Positions 16,006 through 23,411 of a stretch of DNA of 64,000 nt are shown in pieces. A program made the position numbers and the translations under genes. Each line of letters begins with the position of its first letter. Position 1 is the stretch's first letter. The notes below the pieces were generated by a model. That model ran no database searches. It was not told the DNA's origin and worked only from the letters and a program-made list of their open reading frames with translations. Source of the DNA: Pacificoceanicola sp049341065 (GTDB lineage Bacteria; Pseudomonadota; Alphaproteobacteria; Rhodobacterales; Rhodobacteraceae); assembly GCF_049341065.1 (NCBI RefSeq), contig NZ_JBMPIX010000001.1, positions 310,001 through 374,000 on the forward strand, read 5' to 3'.

Positions 16006-17607
16006 TCAAGCGACGTCAAATTCCAGCGGCTTGATCTGCTTGAACAGACCGGTTTCCGCCAGCTTTGCACGGGCTTCGGCGGGCACGGGTTCATCGACAT
16101 AGAGCAGGGCAATCGCCTCGCCGCGGGCGGCGGCACGACCAAGGGTAAAGTTGGCGATGTTCACGCCGTTGTCGCCCATTGTCTGACCCAGCGCACCAAT
16201 GATGCCCGGCACGTCTTCGTTGGTGGTGTAGAGCATGTGGCGCCCGACCTCGGCGTCGATGTTGATGCCCTTGATCTGGATGAAGCGCGGCTTGCCATCG
16301 CTGAACACGGTGCCCGCGATCGAACGTTCGCGCCGCGGCGTGACCACGGTGACCTTGATGTAGCCTTCGAAGGCACCCGACTGTTCCTGATTGGTGGTCG
16401 AGACCTTGATGCCACGTTCCCGCGCAATCATCGGGGCCGAAACCATGTTCACATCGGGGTTGATGCTTTTCATGATGCCCGCGATCAGCGAGCAGTTCAG
16501 CGCCTCAAGGTTCAACTCGGCCGAGTAGCCATCATAGAGGATATTGATCGCCTTGATCGGCTCATCGTCGGTCATCTGGCCAATGAAGCTGCCCAGATGC
16601 TCGGCCAGCTTGATCCATGGCCCCATGACCTTGGCCTCTTCGGCGGTGACAGAGGGCATGTTGAGCGCGTTCTCGACAGCGCCGGTCAGCAGGTAGTTCG
16701 CCATCTGATCGGCGACCTGAAGCGCGACGTTTTCCTGTGCTTCGGTGGTCGAAGCGCCAAGGTGCGGGGTGCAGACCACGTTGGGCAGACCGAACAGCAC
16801 GTTTTCCTTTGCGGGCTCTTCGGCAAAGACGTCAAAGGCTGCGCCCGCCACATGGCCGGATTTCAGCAGATCGGCCAGCGCCTCTTCGTCAACCAGACCG
16901 CCCCGGGCACAGTTGATGATCCGCACGCCCTTTTTGGTTTTCTCAAGGTTTTCGCGCGACAGGATGTTGCGGGTCTGATCGGTCAGCGGCACGTGCAGGG
17001 TGATGAAATCGGCACGCTTGAGCAGGGTCTCAAGATCGACCTTTTCGACCTGCATCTTCTCGGCCTTCTCGTCGGACAGGAAGGGGTCATAGGCGACGAC
17101 CTTCATTTTCAGGCCGCGCGCGCGGTCGCAGACGATGCCACCGATGTTGCCCGCGCCGATGACGCCAAGGGTCTTGCCGGTCAGCTCGACCCCCATGAAC
17201 TTGGACTTTTCCCACTTGCCCGCATGGGTGGAGGCCGATGCCTCGGGGATCTGGCGGGCAACGGCGAACATCATGGCGATGGCGTGCTCGGCGGTGGTGA
17301 TCATGTTGCCGAAGGGCGTGTTCATGACGATCACGCCGTGCTTGGAGGCTGCTTCCTTGTCGACGTTGTCGGTGCCGATCCCGGCGCGACCCACAACCTT
17401 GAGGTTGGTGGCATGTTCAAGGATCGCCGGGGTCACCTTCGTGGCCGAACGGATGGCAAGGCCGTCGTATTTGCCGATCACCTCGGCCAGCTTGTCCTTG
17501 TCCTTTCCCAGATCGGGCATGAAATCGACGTCGATCCCGCGATCGCGAAAGATCTGAACGGCGGCGTCGGAAAGTTTGTCAGAGATGAGAACTTTGGGTG
17601 CGGTCAT
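16006..17607 (-). CDS. serA: D-3-phosphoglycerate dehydrogenase
   Basis: First enzyme of serine synthesis: 3-phosphoglycerate plus NAD to 3-phosphohydroxypyruvate. 533 residues, the long form. The substrate domain flanks a Rossmann NAD domain with GVIGAGNIGG (148-157). Catalytic features are RAGIGTDN, the NCARGG segment, Glu in FAEEPA and the catalytic His in TPHLGAST. An intervening domain and a C-terminal ACT domain (from about residue 455, GINIDAEVGRHMLYT...) offer serine feedback control. The ATG at 17607 fits the family start. It is the last gene of serC-x-serA and ends at the terminator at 15956. Confidence 0.97.
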   Translation of the reverse strand: MTAPKVLISDKLSDAAVQIFRDRGIDVDFMPDLGKDKDKLAEVIGKYDGLAIRSATKVTPAILEHATNLKVVGRAGIGTDNVDKEAASKHGVIVMNTPFGNMITTAEHAIAMMFAVARQIPEASASTHAGKWEKSKFMGVELTGKTLGVIGAGNIGGIVCDRARGLKMKVVAYDPFLSDEKAEKMQVEKVDLETLLKRADFITLHVPLTDQTRNILSRENLEKTKKGVRIINCARGGLVDEEALADLLKSGHVAGAAFDVFAEEPAKENVLFGLPNVVCTPHLGASTTEAQENVALQVADQMANYLLTGAVENALNMPSVTAEEAKVMGPWIKLAEHLGSFIGQMTDDEPIKAINILYDGYSAELNLEALNCSLIAGIMKSINPDVNMVSAPMIARERGIKVSTTNQEQSGAFEGYIKVTVVTPRRERSIAGTVFSDGKPRFIQIKGINIDAEVGRHMLYTTNEDVPGIIGALGQTMGDNGVNIANFTLGRAAARGEAIALLYVDEPVPAEARAKLAETGLFKQIKPLEFDVA

Positions 17608-17731
17608 GTCGTGTTCCAGTGTGTTTGGGGCCGGCTTGCGACCGGGAAACAGGATTGAAGAGGTGGCAGGCCGCCCCGCATTTGGGGCAATCCCGGTTTT
17701 CGATGGGCCAGCGCGGTGACAGATGGCGCTG

Positions 17732-18208
17732 TCAGCGCAGCCAGCGGTGCATTTGCGGAAAGGTGGCAAACCCGTTGTCCGGTCCGTGCGGCGCGGCGGT
17801 CATATCGAACCAGGCCAGCAGCGGCGTGCCCGGTCCGGATCCGTCCGCAAACGCGGCGATCATCTCTTTGTTGCCGCCCTGATACCCGTCTGGGTGAAAG
17901 ACAATTTCGGGCGGCAATCCCAGATGGGTAATCGCTGCATAGGACCAGGCCATGGCGGCCATTTCCTCACCTTTCGTCGGTTTGAGCTGGGGCTTTACGC
18001 GTCTTTCGGGATCGGCAACCGCGAAGTGACCCGCCTCGTGGAGAATGTCTCCGGGGTGTTTGAGGCGGGCGGCGTCGATCAGAAGAACGCCATCGCGAAT
18101 GTCGAGGCCGGGCAGAAACGTATCGTCCCCAAGCTCCTGCGCCGATACGCCGATCCCAACGCTGCGGACAAACTCCACAAGGCGCGCTGTCAAAGGGTCG
18201 GCGAACAT
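17732..18208 (-). CDS. HExxH-motif protein of the serine operon, function unknown
   Basis: 158 residues. The motif LHEAGH (His57, Glu58, His61), followed by an acidic helix (GEEMAAMAWSYAA, residues 80-92) that could give a third ligand, has the layout of a gluzincin-type zinc peptidase, similar to ImmA/IrrE-like domains. No signal peptide and no membrane helix. It starts two bases after the serC stop, and serA follows 124 bases on, so it is inside the serine operon. A role in turnover of a biosynthetic protein would be a guess. I do not know a characterised member. Confidence 0.75.
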   Translation of the reverse strand: MFADPLTARLVEFVRSVGIGVSAQELGDDTFLPGLDIRDGVLLIDAARLKHPGDILHEAGHFAVADPERRVKPQLKPTKGEEMAAMAWSYAAITHLGLPPEIVFHPDGYQGGNKEMIAAFADGSGPGTPLLAWFDMTAAPHGPDNGFATFPQMHRWLR

Positions 18209-18210
18209 GC

Positions 18211-19365
18211 TCAGGCGGCTTCGGTCTGCTCTTCGAGAACGGCTTCGAAGGCCCACTTCAGCCAGAGCGTCAGCTTTTCGACGTCCGCCGCTTCGATGGT
18301 CGCACCGCACCAGACGCGCAGGCCCGCAGGGGCATCGCGATAGGCGCCGATATCATAGGCGGCGTTGTAGTCGTCCAGCTTTTTCGCTACGGCCTTGGCA
18401 AAGGCAGCGCCGTCCTTGATCCGGTCGTCCGTGAACTTGAGGCAAACCGAGGTGTTCGACCGCGTTGCCGGGTCCACAGCAAGGTTAGCGATCCAGTCGT
18501 TCCGGTCGCAGAAGTCCCAAAGCACCTTGGCGTTGGTATTGGCGCGTTCGATCAGCTTGGGCAGCCCGCCGATCGATTTGGCCCAGTCCAGCGCGACAAG
18601 GTAATCCTCTACCGCGAGCATGGACGGGGTGTTGATGGTTTCGCCCTTGAAGATGCCATCAATCAGTTTGCCGCCTTTGGTCATGCGGAAGATTTTCGGC
18701 AGGGGCCATGCGGGGGTGTAGGTTTCAAGCCGGTCCACGGCGCGGGGTGACAGCACGATCATGCCGTGGGCCGCTTCGCCGCCCATGACTTTCTGCCACG
18801 AGAAGGTGGTGACATCCAGCTTGTCCCAAGGCAGGTCCATCGCGAAAGCGGCCGAGGTGGCGTCGCAGATGGTCAGGCCAGCGCGATCCGCCGGGATGGC
18901 GTCGCCGTTCGGCATCCGCACACCCGAGGTGGTGCCGTTCCAGGTAAAGACAACGTCGGTGTCATAATCGATCGCGGCCATATCGACGATCTCGCCATAG
19001 CCCGCTTCGCGCACCTCGGCGTCGATTTTCAACTGCTTGACGACATCGGACACCCATCCGGCGCCGAAGCTTTCCCAAGCGACCATGGTCGCCTTGCGGG
19101 CGCCCAGCAGGGACCACATGGCCATTTCAACCGCGCCGGTGTCCGAGGCGGGAACGATGCCGATCTTGTAGTCTGCGGGAATGCCGAGAATGTCGCGCGT
19201 CTCTTCGATCGCGGCTTTCAGCTTGGCCTTGCCAACGGCTGCGCGGTGCGATCGCCCAAGGGGGGCATCGGCCAGTTTGCTCAGCTCGAATGTGGGGATT
19301 TTGGCGCAGGGGCCCGAGGAAAAACGCGGATTTTCCGGCCGCGATGCCGGGTGCTTAGTCGTCAT
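18211..19365 (-). CDS. serC: Phosphoserine aminotransferase
   Basis: Second enzyme of serine synthesis: converts phosphohydroxypyruvate and glutamate to phosphoserine; may also serve vitamin B6 synthesis. 384 residues from ATG 19365, of the alphaproteobacterial SerC type: N-terminal NPRFSSGPCAK, the aminotransferase class V fold, DATSAAFAMDLPWDKLDVTTFS with the PLP lysine in SWQKVMGG, and the C-terminal RVWCGATIEAADVEKLTLWL. It is the first gene of the operon and has a structured leader (19366-19440) that includes its ribosome site. Confidence 0.96.
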   Translation of the reverse strand: MTTKHPASRPENPRFSSGPCAKIPTFELSKLADAPLGRSHRAAVGKAKLKAAIEETRDILGIPADYKIGIVPASDTGAVEMAMWSLLGARKATMVAWESFGAGWVSDVVKQLKIDAEVREAGYGEIVDMAAIDYDTDVVFTWNGTTSGVRMPNGDAIPADRAGLTICDATSAAFAMDLPWDKLDVTTFSWQKVMGGEAAHGMIVLSPRAVDRLETYTPAWPLPKIFRMTKGGKLIDGIFKGETINTPSMLAVEDYLVALDWAKSIGGLPKLIERANTNAKVLWDFCDRNDWIANLAVDPATRSNTSVCLKFTDDRIKDGAAFAKAVAKKLDDYNAAYDIGAYRDAPAGLRVWCGATIEAADVEKLTLWLKWAFEAVLEEQTEAA

Positions 19366-19440
19366 ATCTGCTAACCTTCCAGATAGATGCCCTTCGTTGG
19401 GGAAGGGTGTCCCACCGCCGGACTTATGGGAGTCGCTGTG
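19366..19440 (-). ncRNA. Candidate serC RNA motif (cis-acting leader)
   Basis: On the minus strand, the leader next to the serC ATG folds into hairpin 1 (TCCCA/TGGGA, 19410-19431) and hairpin 2 (CCCTTC/GAAGGG, 19390-19407). The ribosome site GGAAGG (19375-19380) lies 9 bases before the ATG. The CCTTCC strand of hairpin 2 (19401-19406) is also perfectly complementary to that ribosome site, so two exclusive folds are possible: hairpin 2 with an open ribosome site, or a closed one. A two-hairpin motif upstream of serC is known from Rhodobacterales; I match it by position and shape, not by alignment. Confidence 0.6.
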
Positions 19441-19591
19441 CCGCGGCAAGTCGGAAACTGCACCCAAATCGCCGCAATCGTACAAATCCGCGCGCAATAC
19501 TGCGCCGATCGGAAACTTCGTGAACGGCGATCTTGCGGCGGGTCCATGCAAGCCCCTTGATTTTAAGGGGCGTTGGCGCAAGTCTGATTGC

Positions 19592-19933
19592 ATGAACAGT
19601 TTCACGCCCTTTCCGGGATCACCGACACCTGAGCAGGGCGTCATGTTCCATCGCACGGAACTGAACGTCATCCTGTCGCTTTATGGACGTATGGTCGCCG
19701 CTGGGGAATGGCGGGACTACGGCATATCCACGCTGCGCGATGTGGCGGTGTTTTCGGTCTTTCGCCGCACCGCCGAAAACCCTTTGTACAAGATCGAAAA
19801 ACGCCCCAAGCTGCGCAACCGGCAAGGGGAATATGCCGTGATCGGCATGGACGGGCAGGTGCTCAAGCGCGGCCACGATCTGCGCACGGTCCTGCGGGTG
19901 CTCGAGCGCAAGCTGATCCGCTCGGTTGACTGA
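19592..19933 (+). CDS. DUF2794 domain protein
   Basis: 113 residues, matching DUF2794, a family of small alphaproteobacterial cytoplasmic proteins without known function. The conserved body includes ILSLYGRMVAAGEWRDYGI, RDVAVFSVFRR, LYKIEKRPKLRNRQGEYAV and RVLERKLIRS. It is basic at the C-terminus, which suggests nucleic acid or ribosome contact but does not prove it. It is divergent from serC. A hairpin GCCCCTT/AAGGGGC (19552-19571) lies 20 bases before the ATG and could affect translation. Confidence 0.85.
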   Translation: MNSFTPFPGSPTPEQGVMFHRTELNVILSLYGRMVAAGEWRDYGISTLRDVAVFSVFRRTAENPLYKIEKRPKLRNRQGEYAVIGMDGQVLKRGHDLRTVLRVLERKLIRSVD

Positions 19934-19985
19934 CATTTTGCCTGATCGCGAAGAACCAAGGCACTTTGGTTGACGATCAAAGGCG

Positions 19986-20642
19986 CTACTTCCGTGCCTG
20001 CCAATCTTCCAGTCGTTTGCCGGGCTCATCGACGAACAGCCCGGGCAAAGGGCTGAGTCGTTCGATCTGCTCCAGCGGAAACCGCTGAAAATCGCCCAAG
20101 GCTTCGTCCCAGCAGACGCAGGTCCAGACACGCCCCCAGTAATCCAGATGTAGCGGCCGGATATCATGCGGCGTGCCCGCCAGAATGACGCGCAGCTTTT
20201 GCCGCGCTCGGATCGCCGCGCGGATCGCGGGCATGTGGGCAAAGCCGCGCGCGGCTTCGGCAAAGGCGTCGGTGGCGAACCCAAATGGCGCAACGGGGCC
20301 ACCGGTATCCTCGGGCAAGACCGCCTCGATCTTGGTCGCAAGGCTGCGCGCCGCCTGTGCATGTTCCTCCAGGTCCGAGGCTCCAAGCGCCGCCAAAGCG
20401 ATGTGCAAGGCGTCCAGTTCGGCCTCGGTCAGGTTCAGGGGCGGCAGGGTCACGGCGGCAAGCGCGGTATAGCCATAGCCCCGCGCGCCCTCGACCGGCA
20501 CACCCGAGGCGGCCAGAACCTCCATGTCGCGGTAGATCGTGCGCACCGATACCCCAAGGTCCTGCGCCATCGCTTCGGCGGTGTGCAATTGCCCGTCGCG
20601 CAGGCGCTCCATCAGGGCATAAAGACGGGTTTTGCGACTCAT
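19986..20642 (-). CDS. HTH/WYL-type transcriptional regulator (YafY family)
   Basis: 218 residues. N-terminal DeoR-like helix-turn-helix (residues 1-55: RKTRLYALMERLRDGQLHTA ... GVSVRTIYRDMEVL), followed by the effector-binding part of the YafY family, with the weakly conserved WYL region near residues 145-195. The effector is unknown. It is divergent from tatA. The 174-bp gap carries an array of TGACAA repeats (20669-20712) 26 to 70 bases from its start, which is a likely binding site for it. Confidence 0.9.
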   Translation of the reverse strand: MSRKTRLYALMERLRDGQLHTAEAMAQDLGVSVRTIYRDMEVLAASGVPVEGARGYGYTALAAVTLPPLNLTEAELDALHIALAALGASDLEEHAQAARSLATKIEAVLPEDTGGPVAPFGFATDAFAEAARGFAHMPAIRAAIRARQKLRVILAGTPHDIRPLHLDYWGRVWTCVCWDEALGDFQRFPLEQIERLSPLPGLFVDEPGKRLEDWQARK

Positions 20643-20668
20643 GGCTGGCTCCTCATCGACTCACATAC

Positions 20669-20712
20669 TGACAAAATCCTGACAACTGACAAGATCATGA
20701 CAAAACTTGACG
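20669..20712. repeat. Array of TGACAA direct repeats upstream of the YafY-type regulator
   Basis: TGACAA begins at 20669, 20680, 20687 and 20698, and a fifth, weaker TGACGG at 20708. Spacings are 11, 7, 11 and 10 bases, close to whole or alternating helical turns. It sits in the divergent regulator/tatA promoter region and probably is an operator. Confidence 0.6.
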
Positions 20713-20816
20713 GGATCTGCGGCGCTTTGGTGCTTTTCGTGGGATGAATTAGGCCTTAGATACCCGTGATGATTTTCAAGCGGGCAGGGGATGCCTGCTG
20801 ACAAAGGAGATGAGCC

Positions 20817-21038
20817 ATGCTCAACAACATCGGCCTTCCGGGCCTTCTGCTGATCGCTGTCGTTGTCCTCGTACTGTTTGGCCGGGGCAAGATTTCCAGC
20901 CTGATGGGCGAAGTCGGTAAAGGAATTACCGCGTTCAAAAAGGGCGTGGACGAGGGCAAGCAAGAACTTGAAGACGCGAAGGCAGAAGACGCGCTTGACG
21001 TCACCCCCGCGGAAGAAAAAGAAAAAGACAAGGCGTAA
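20817..21038 (+). CDS. tatA: Twin-arginine translocase subunit TatA
   Basis: 73 residues: a single N-terminal membrane helix (IGLPGLLLIAVVVLVLF), the FGRGK hinge with the F-G pair, an amphipathic helix (ISSLMGEVGKGITAFKKGV), then a charged, unstructured tail. TatA polymerises to form the pore used for folded proteins. It is preceded by AAAGGAGAT and followed after 6 bases by tatB. The four genes tatA, tatB, tatC and DUF815 form one operon. Confidence 0.96.
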   Translation: MLNNIGLPGLLLIAVVVLVLFGRGKISSLMGEVGKGITAFKKGVDEGKQELEDAKAEDALDVTPAEEKEKDKA

Positions 21039-21044
21039 CGGGCC

Positions 21045-21512
21045 ATGTTTGATCTCGGCTGGACCGAGCTTTTGGTCATCGGAGTCGTGGCGCTGATTGT
21101 TGTCGGCCCCAAGGACCTGCCGGTGCTGTTCCGCAATGTCGGACGCTTCATGGGCAAAGCGCGTGGAATGGCGCGCGAGTTCACCAAAGCGATGAACGAT
21201 GCTGCGGATGATTCCGGCGTGCGCGACATGGCCAAGACTTTCAAGTCGGCCACGAACCCTGTGGGCAGCGCCATGGACGGGGTCAAGGATGCGGCCAAAT
21301 CCATGACCGATCTGAATCCAGACAGCGAAACGGGCAAGCTGGCCAAGGAACGCGACGACGCCCGCAAGAAGATCGAGGCCAACGCCGCCCGCATGGCTGC
21401 CGAGCGCAAAAAGCGCGAGGCCGAAGATGCCTTGAAGAAGGCTGATGAGCTTGAGAAATCTCTGGCAGACGACGCCGCTCCGGCCCCGGACGCCGACAAG
21501 GGGGACGCATGA
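21045..21512 (+). CDS. tatB: Twin-arginine translocase subunit TatB
   Basis: 155 residues: an N-terminal helix with the TatB pattern MFDLGWTELLVIG, the conserved Glu in the membrane helix start, then the G-P-K-D-L-P hinge and a long amphipathic helix. The rest is a highly charged, Ala/Lys/Asp-rich cytoplasmic tail, likely coiled. TatB works with TatC as the receptor for twin-arginine signal peptides. The gene overlaps tatC by 4 bases (ATGA), a sign of coupled translation. Confidence 0.95.
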   Translation: MFDLGWTELLVIGVVALIVVGPKDLPVLFRNVGRFMGKARGMAREFTKAMNDAADDSGVRDMAKTFKSATNPVGSAMDGVKDAAKSMTDLNPDSETGKLAKERDDARKKIEANAARMAAERKKREAEDALKKADELEKSLADDAAPAPDADKGDA

Positions 21513-22450
21513 GCAGCGCCGAAGACGACATCGAGGACAGCTCGGCCCCGCTGATCGAGCATCTGGCAGAGCTTCGCACGCGGCTTATTCGCTGCGTGTT
21601 GGCCTTTGTGGTGGGCATGGTTCTGGCCTTCACCGTGGCCGAACCGATCTTGCAATTCCTGCTGGGCCCGATCGAGGAAACCCTGCGCAGCCTTGGCGAC
21701 CCCTCGCCGACAATGCAGTATACCTCGCCGCAGGAATACCTGTTCACACTGTTCAGGATCTCGATGGTCTTCGGCTTTGCCCTGTCCTTTCCGGTGATCT
21801 CCTACCAGCTTTGGCGCTTTGTGGCGCCGGGGCTATACAAGTCCGAGAAGGGCGCCTTTCTGCCCTTCATGATCGCCTCACCTTTCATGTTCCTGCTGGG
21901 CGCATCCTTTGCGCATTTCATTGTCACACCGCTGGCCATGGCCTTTTTCCTTGGGTTTGCCGATGTCTCGTCGATCTTTGCGAACCTGCTTACGGCGGCC
22001 GGGGATGCCACGGGGGCCGGGCTTCCGGTTGATGCGGCGGTGGTGCCTGAAACCACCGAAGGCGTGCGCATTACCTTCTTTGGCAAGGTCAACGAAAGCC
22101 TTGATATCACGCTGAAATTCATCATCGCCTTTGGGCTTTGCTTCCAGCTGCCGGTGCTGCTGACACTGATGGGCAAAGCCGGTCTGGTCAGTTCGGCCGG
22201 GCTGGCGGCGGTGCGCAAATATGCGATGGTCGGGATCTTGTTGCTGGCCGCAATCGTCACGCCGCCGGATGTCACGACACAGCTCATTCTTTTCACCGTT
22301 GTCTACGGTCTTTACGAAATCTCTATCTTCCTCGTGCGATTGGTCGAACGGAAGCGGGAAAAAGACCTGCGTGCGCAGGGCCTCTGGTTCGAAGACGATG
22401 AAGAGGAAGATCCGCTGATGGCCGAGTTTGACGAGGACGACAAAAAGTGA
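21509..22450 (+). CDS. tatC: Twin-arginine translocase subunit TatC
   Basis: 313 residues, six membrane helices, longer than E. coli TatC because of insertion in the periplasmic loop (residues about 160-190) and a charged C-terminus. Conserved features are the N-terminal cytoplasmic LIEHLAELRTRLIR, which binds the twin-arginine motif with its Glu, and PGLYKSEK and FGLCFQLPVLLTLMG later. It recognises the signal peptide in the TatBC complex. It overlaps DUF815 by 4 bases (GTGA). Confidence 0.96.
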   Translation: MSSAEDDIEDSSAPLIEHLAELRTRLIRCVLAFVVGMVLAFTVAEPILQFLLGPIEETLRSLGDPSPTMQYTSPQEYLFTLFRISMVFGFALSFPVISYQLWRFVAPGLYKSEKGAFLPFMIASPFMFLLGASFAHFIVTPLAMAFFLGFADVSSIFANLLTAAGDATGAGLPVDAAVVPETTEGVRITFFGKVNESLDITLKFIIAFGLCFQLPVLLTLMGKAGLVSSAGLAAVRKYAMVGILLLAAIVTPPDVTTQLILFTVVYGLYEISIFLVRLVERKREKDLRAQGLWFEDDEEEDPLMAEFDEDDKK

Positions 22451-23286
22451 GCGACCCTATGGAACGGATCGCGGCGGCGCTTGAGAGGATCTCTCCGCCG
22501 CCGCTGAAGGCCCCGGATTTCGCGAAGGCCGAGGCGTTTGTCTGGCATGTAGAACCCGATCGCCTTGTCCCCGTGGCCGAGGTGAACCGGGTCGAGCTGG
22601 CACTTCTGGTCGGGGTGGAACGTTCGCGCGAGACGCTTTTGACCAACACGCGGCAATTCGCGCGCGGTCTGCCGGCCAACAACGCCCTGCTTTGGGGCGC
22701 ACGCGGAACCGGCAAGTCCAGCCTTGTGAAGGCGGTCCACGGCACCGTTTCCGAGGAAGGTCATGATCTCAAGCTGATCGAGATCCAGCGCGAGGATTTG
22801 TCGTCAGTCTCGCGGTTGCTGAACTTGCTGCGCGGTGCGCCGCAACGGTTTATCCTGTTCTGCGACGACCTGTCCTTCAGCCACGATGACGAGCACTACA
22901 AAAGCCTCAAGGCGGTGCTGGATGGCGGTGTCGAAGGGCGTCCGGAGAACGTGGTGTTTTACGCCACGTCGAACCGCCGACACCTGATGCCGCGCGACAT
23001 GATCGAGAACGAGCGCTCGACCTCGATCAACCCATCTGAGGCGGTGGAAGAGAAGGTCTCTCTCTCGGATCGTTTCGGGCTGTGGTTGGGGTTCCATCCC
23101 TGCTCGCAGGACGAATACCTTGCGATGATCCGCGGCTATTGCACCGCCTATGGTGTCACGGTCGATGCCGAGGAAATGCAGGCCGAAGCCATCGAATGGC
23201 AGGCCACGCGCGGCGCGCGGTCAGGCCGGGTGGCATGGCAGTTCTTCACGGATCTGGCTGGTCGCAAGGGCGTCAGCCTGAATTAG
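22447..23286 (+). CDS. DUF815 family P-loop ATPase
   Basis: 279 residues, AAA+-like. Walker A is WGARGTGKSSLV, Walker B is the FILFCDDLSF segment, and an arginine-rich sensor region follows (ATSNRRHLMP). The C-terminus carries DRFGLWLGFHPCSQDEYL, another family signature. The function of DUF815 proteins is not established. The start is a GTG overlapping the tatC stop (an ATG 12 bases later is possible). Being last in a tight tat operon, it may act on Tat substrates or merely be co-expressed. Confidence 0.88.
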   Translation: MSDPMERIAAALERISPPPLKAPDFAKAEAFVWHVEPDRLVPVAEVNRVELALLVGVERSRETLLTNTRQFARGLPANNALLWGARGTGKSSLVKAVHGTVSEEGHDLKLIEIQREDLSSVSRLLNLLRGAPQRFILFCDDLSFSHDDEHYKSLKAVLDGGVEGRPENVVFYATSNRRHLMPRDMIENERSTSINPSEAVEEKVSLSDRFGLWLGFHPCSQDEYLAMIRGYCTAYGVTVDAEEMQAEAIEWQATRGARSGRVAWQFFTDLAGRKGVSLN

Positions 23287-23340
23287 ACGCAACGCTTCAG
23301 TTTGAATAGTTTCGGACCGGCTGCGCCGATGCAAGGCTGG

Positions 23341-23394
23341 CTGGGGGCGCTGCCCCCAGACCCCCGAGGTATTTTCGGCCCAAAGAAACCGGGG
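23341..23394. repeat. Dispersed intergenic repeat, copy A
   Basis: Starts with an 8-bp hairpin (CTGGGGGC/GCCCCCAG, 23341-23359), then the core CCCCCGAGGTATTTT and GCCCAAAGAA. It lies between the DUF815 and nlpD genes, convergent ends. A second copy, in reverse orientation, is at 40803-40863. The hairpin probably serves as a terminator for either gene. Confidence 0.7.
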
Positions 23395-23411
23395 CGTGAA
23401 CCTGTCTTTTG

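Noticed and set aside
16237..17658. 473-codon plus-strand frame opposite serA
   Set aside because: Antisense to serA; Asp/Gly/His-rich shadow with no motif.
19552..19571. GCCCCTT/AAGGGGC hairpin before the DUF2794 gene as a terminator
   Set aside because: It has no T run and lies in a divergent promoter region, so it is more likely part of a leader; noted with the gene only.
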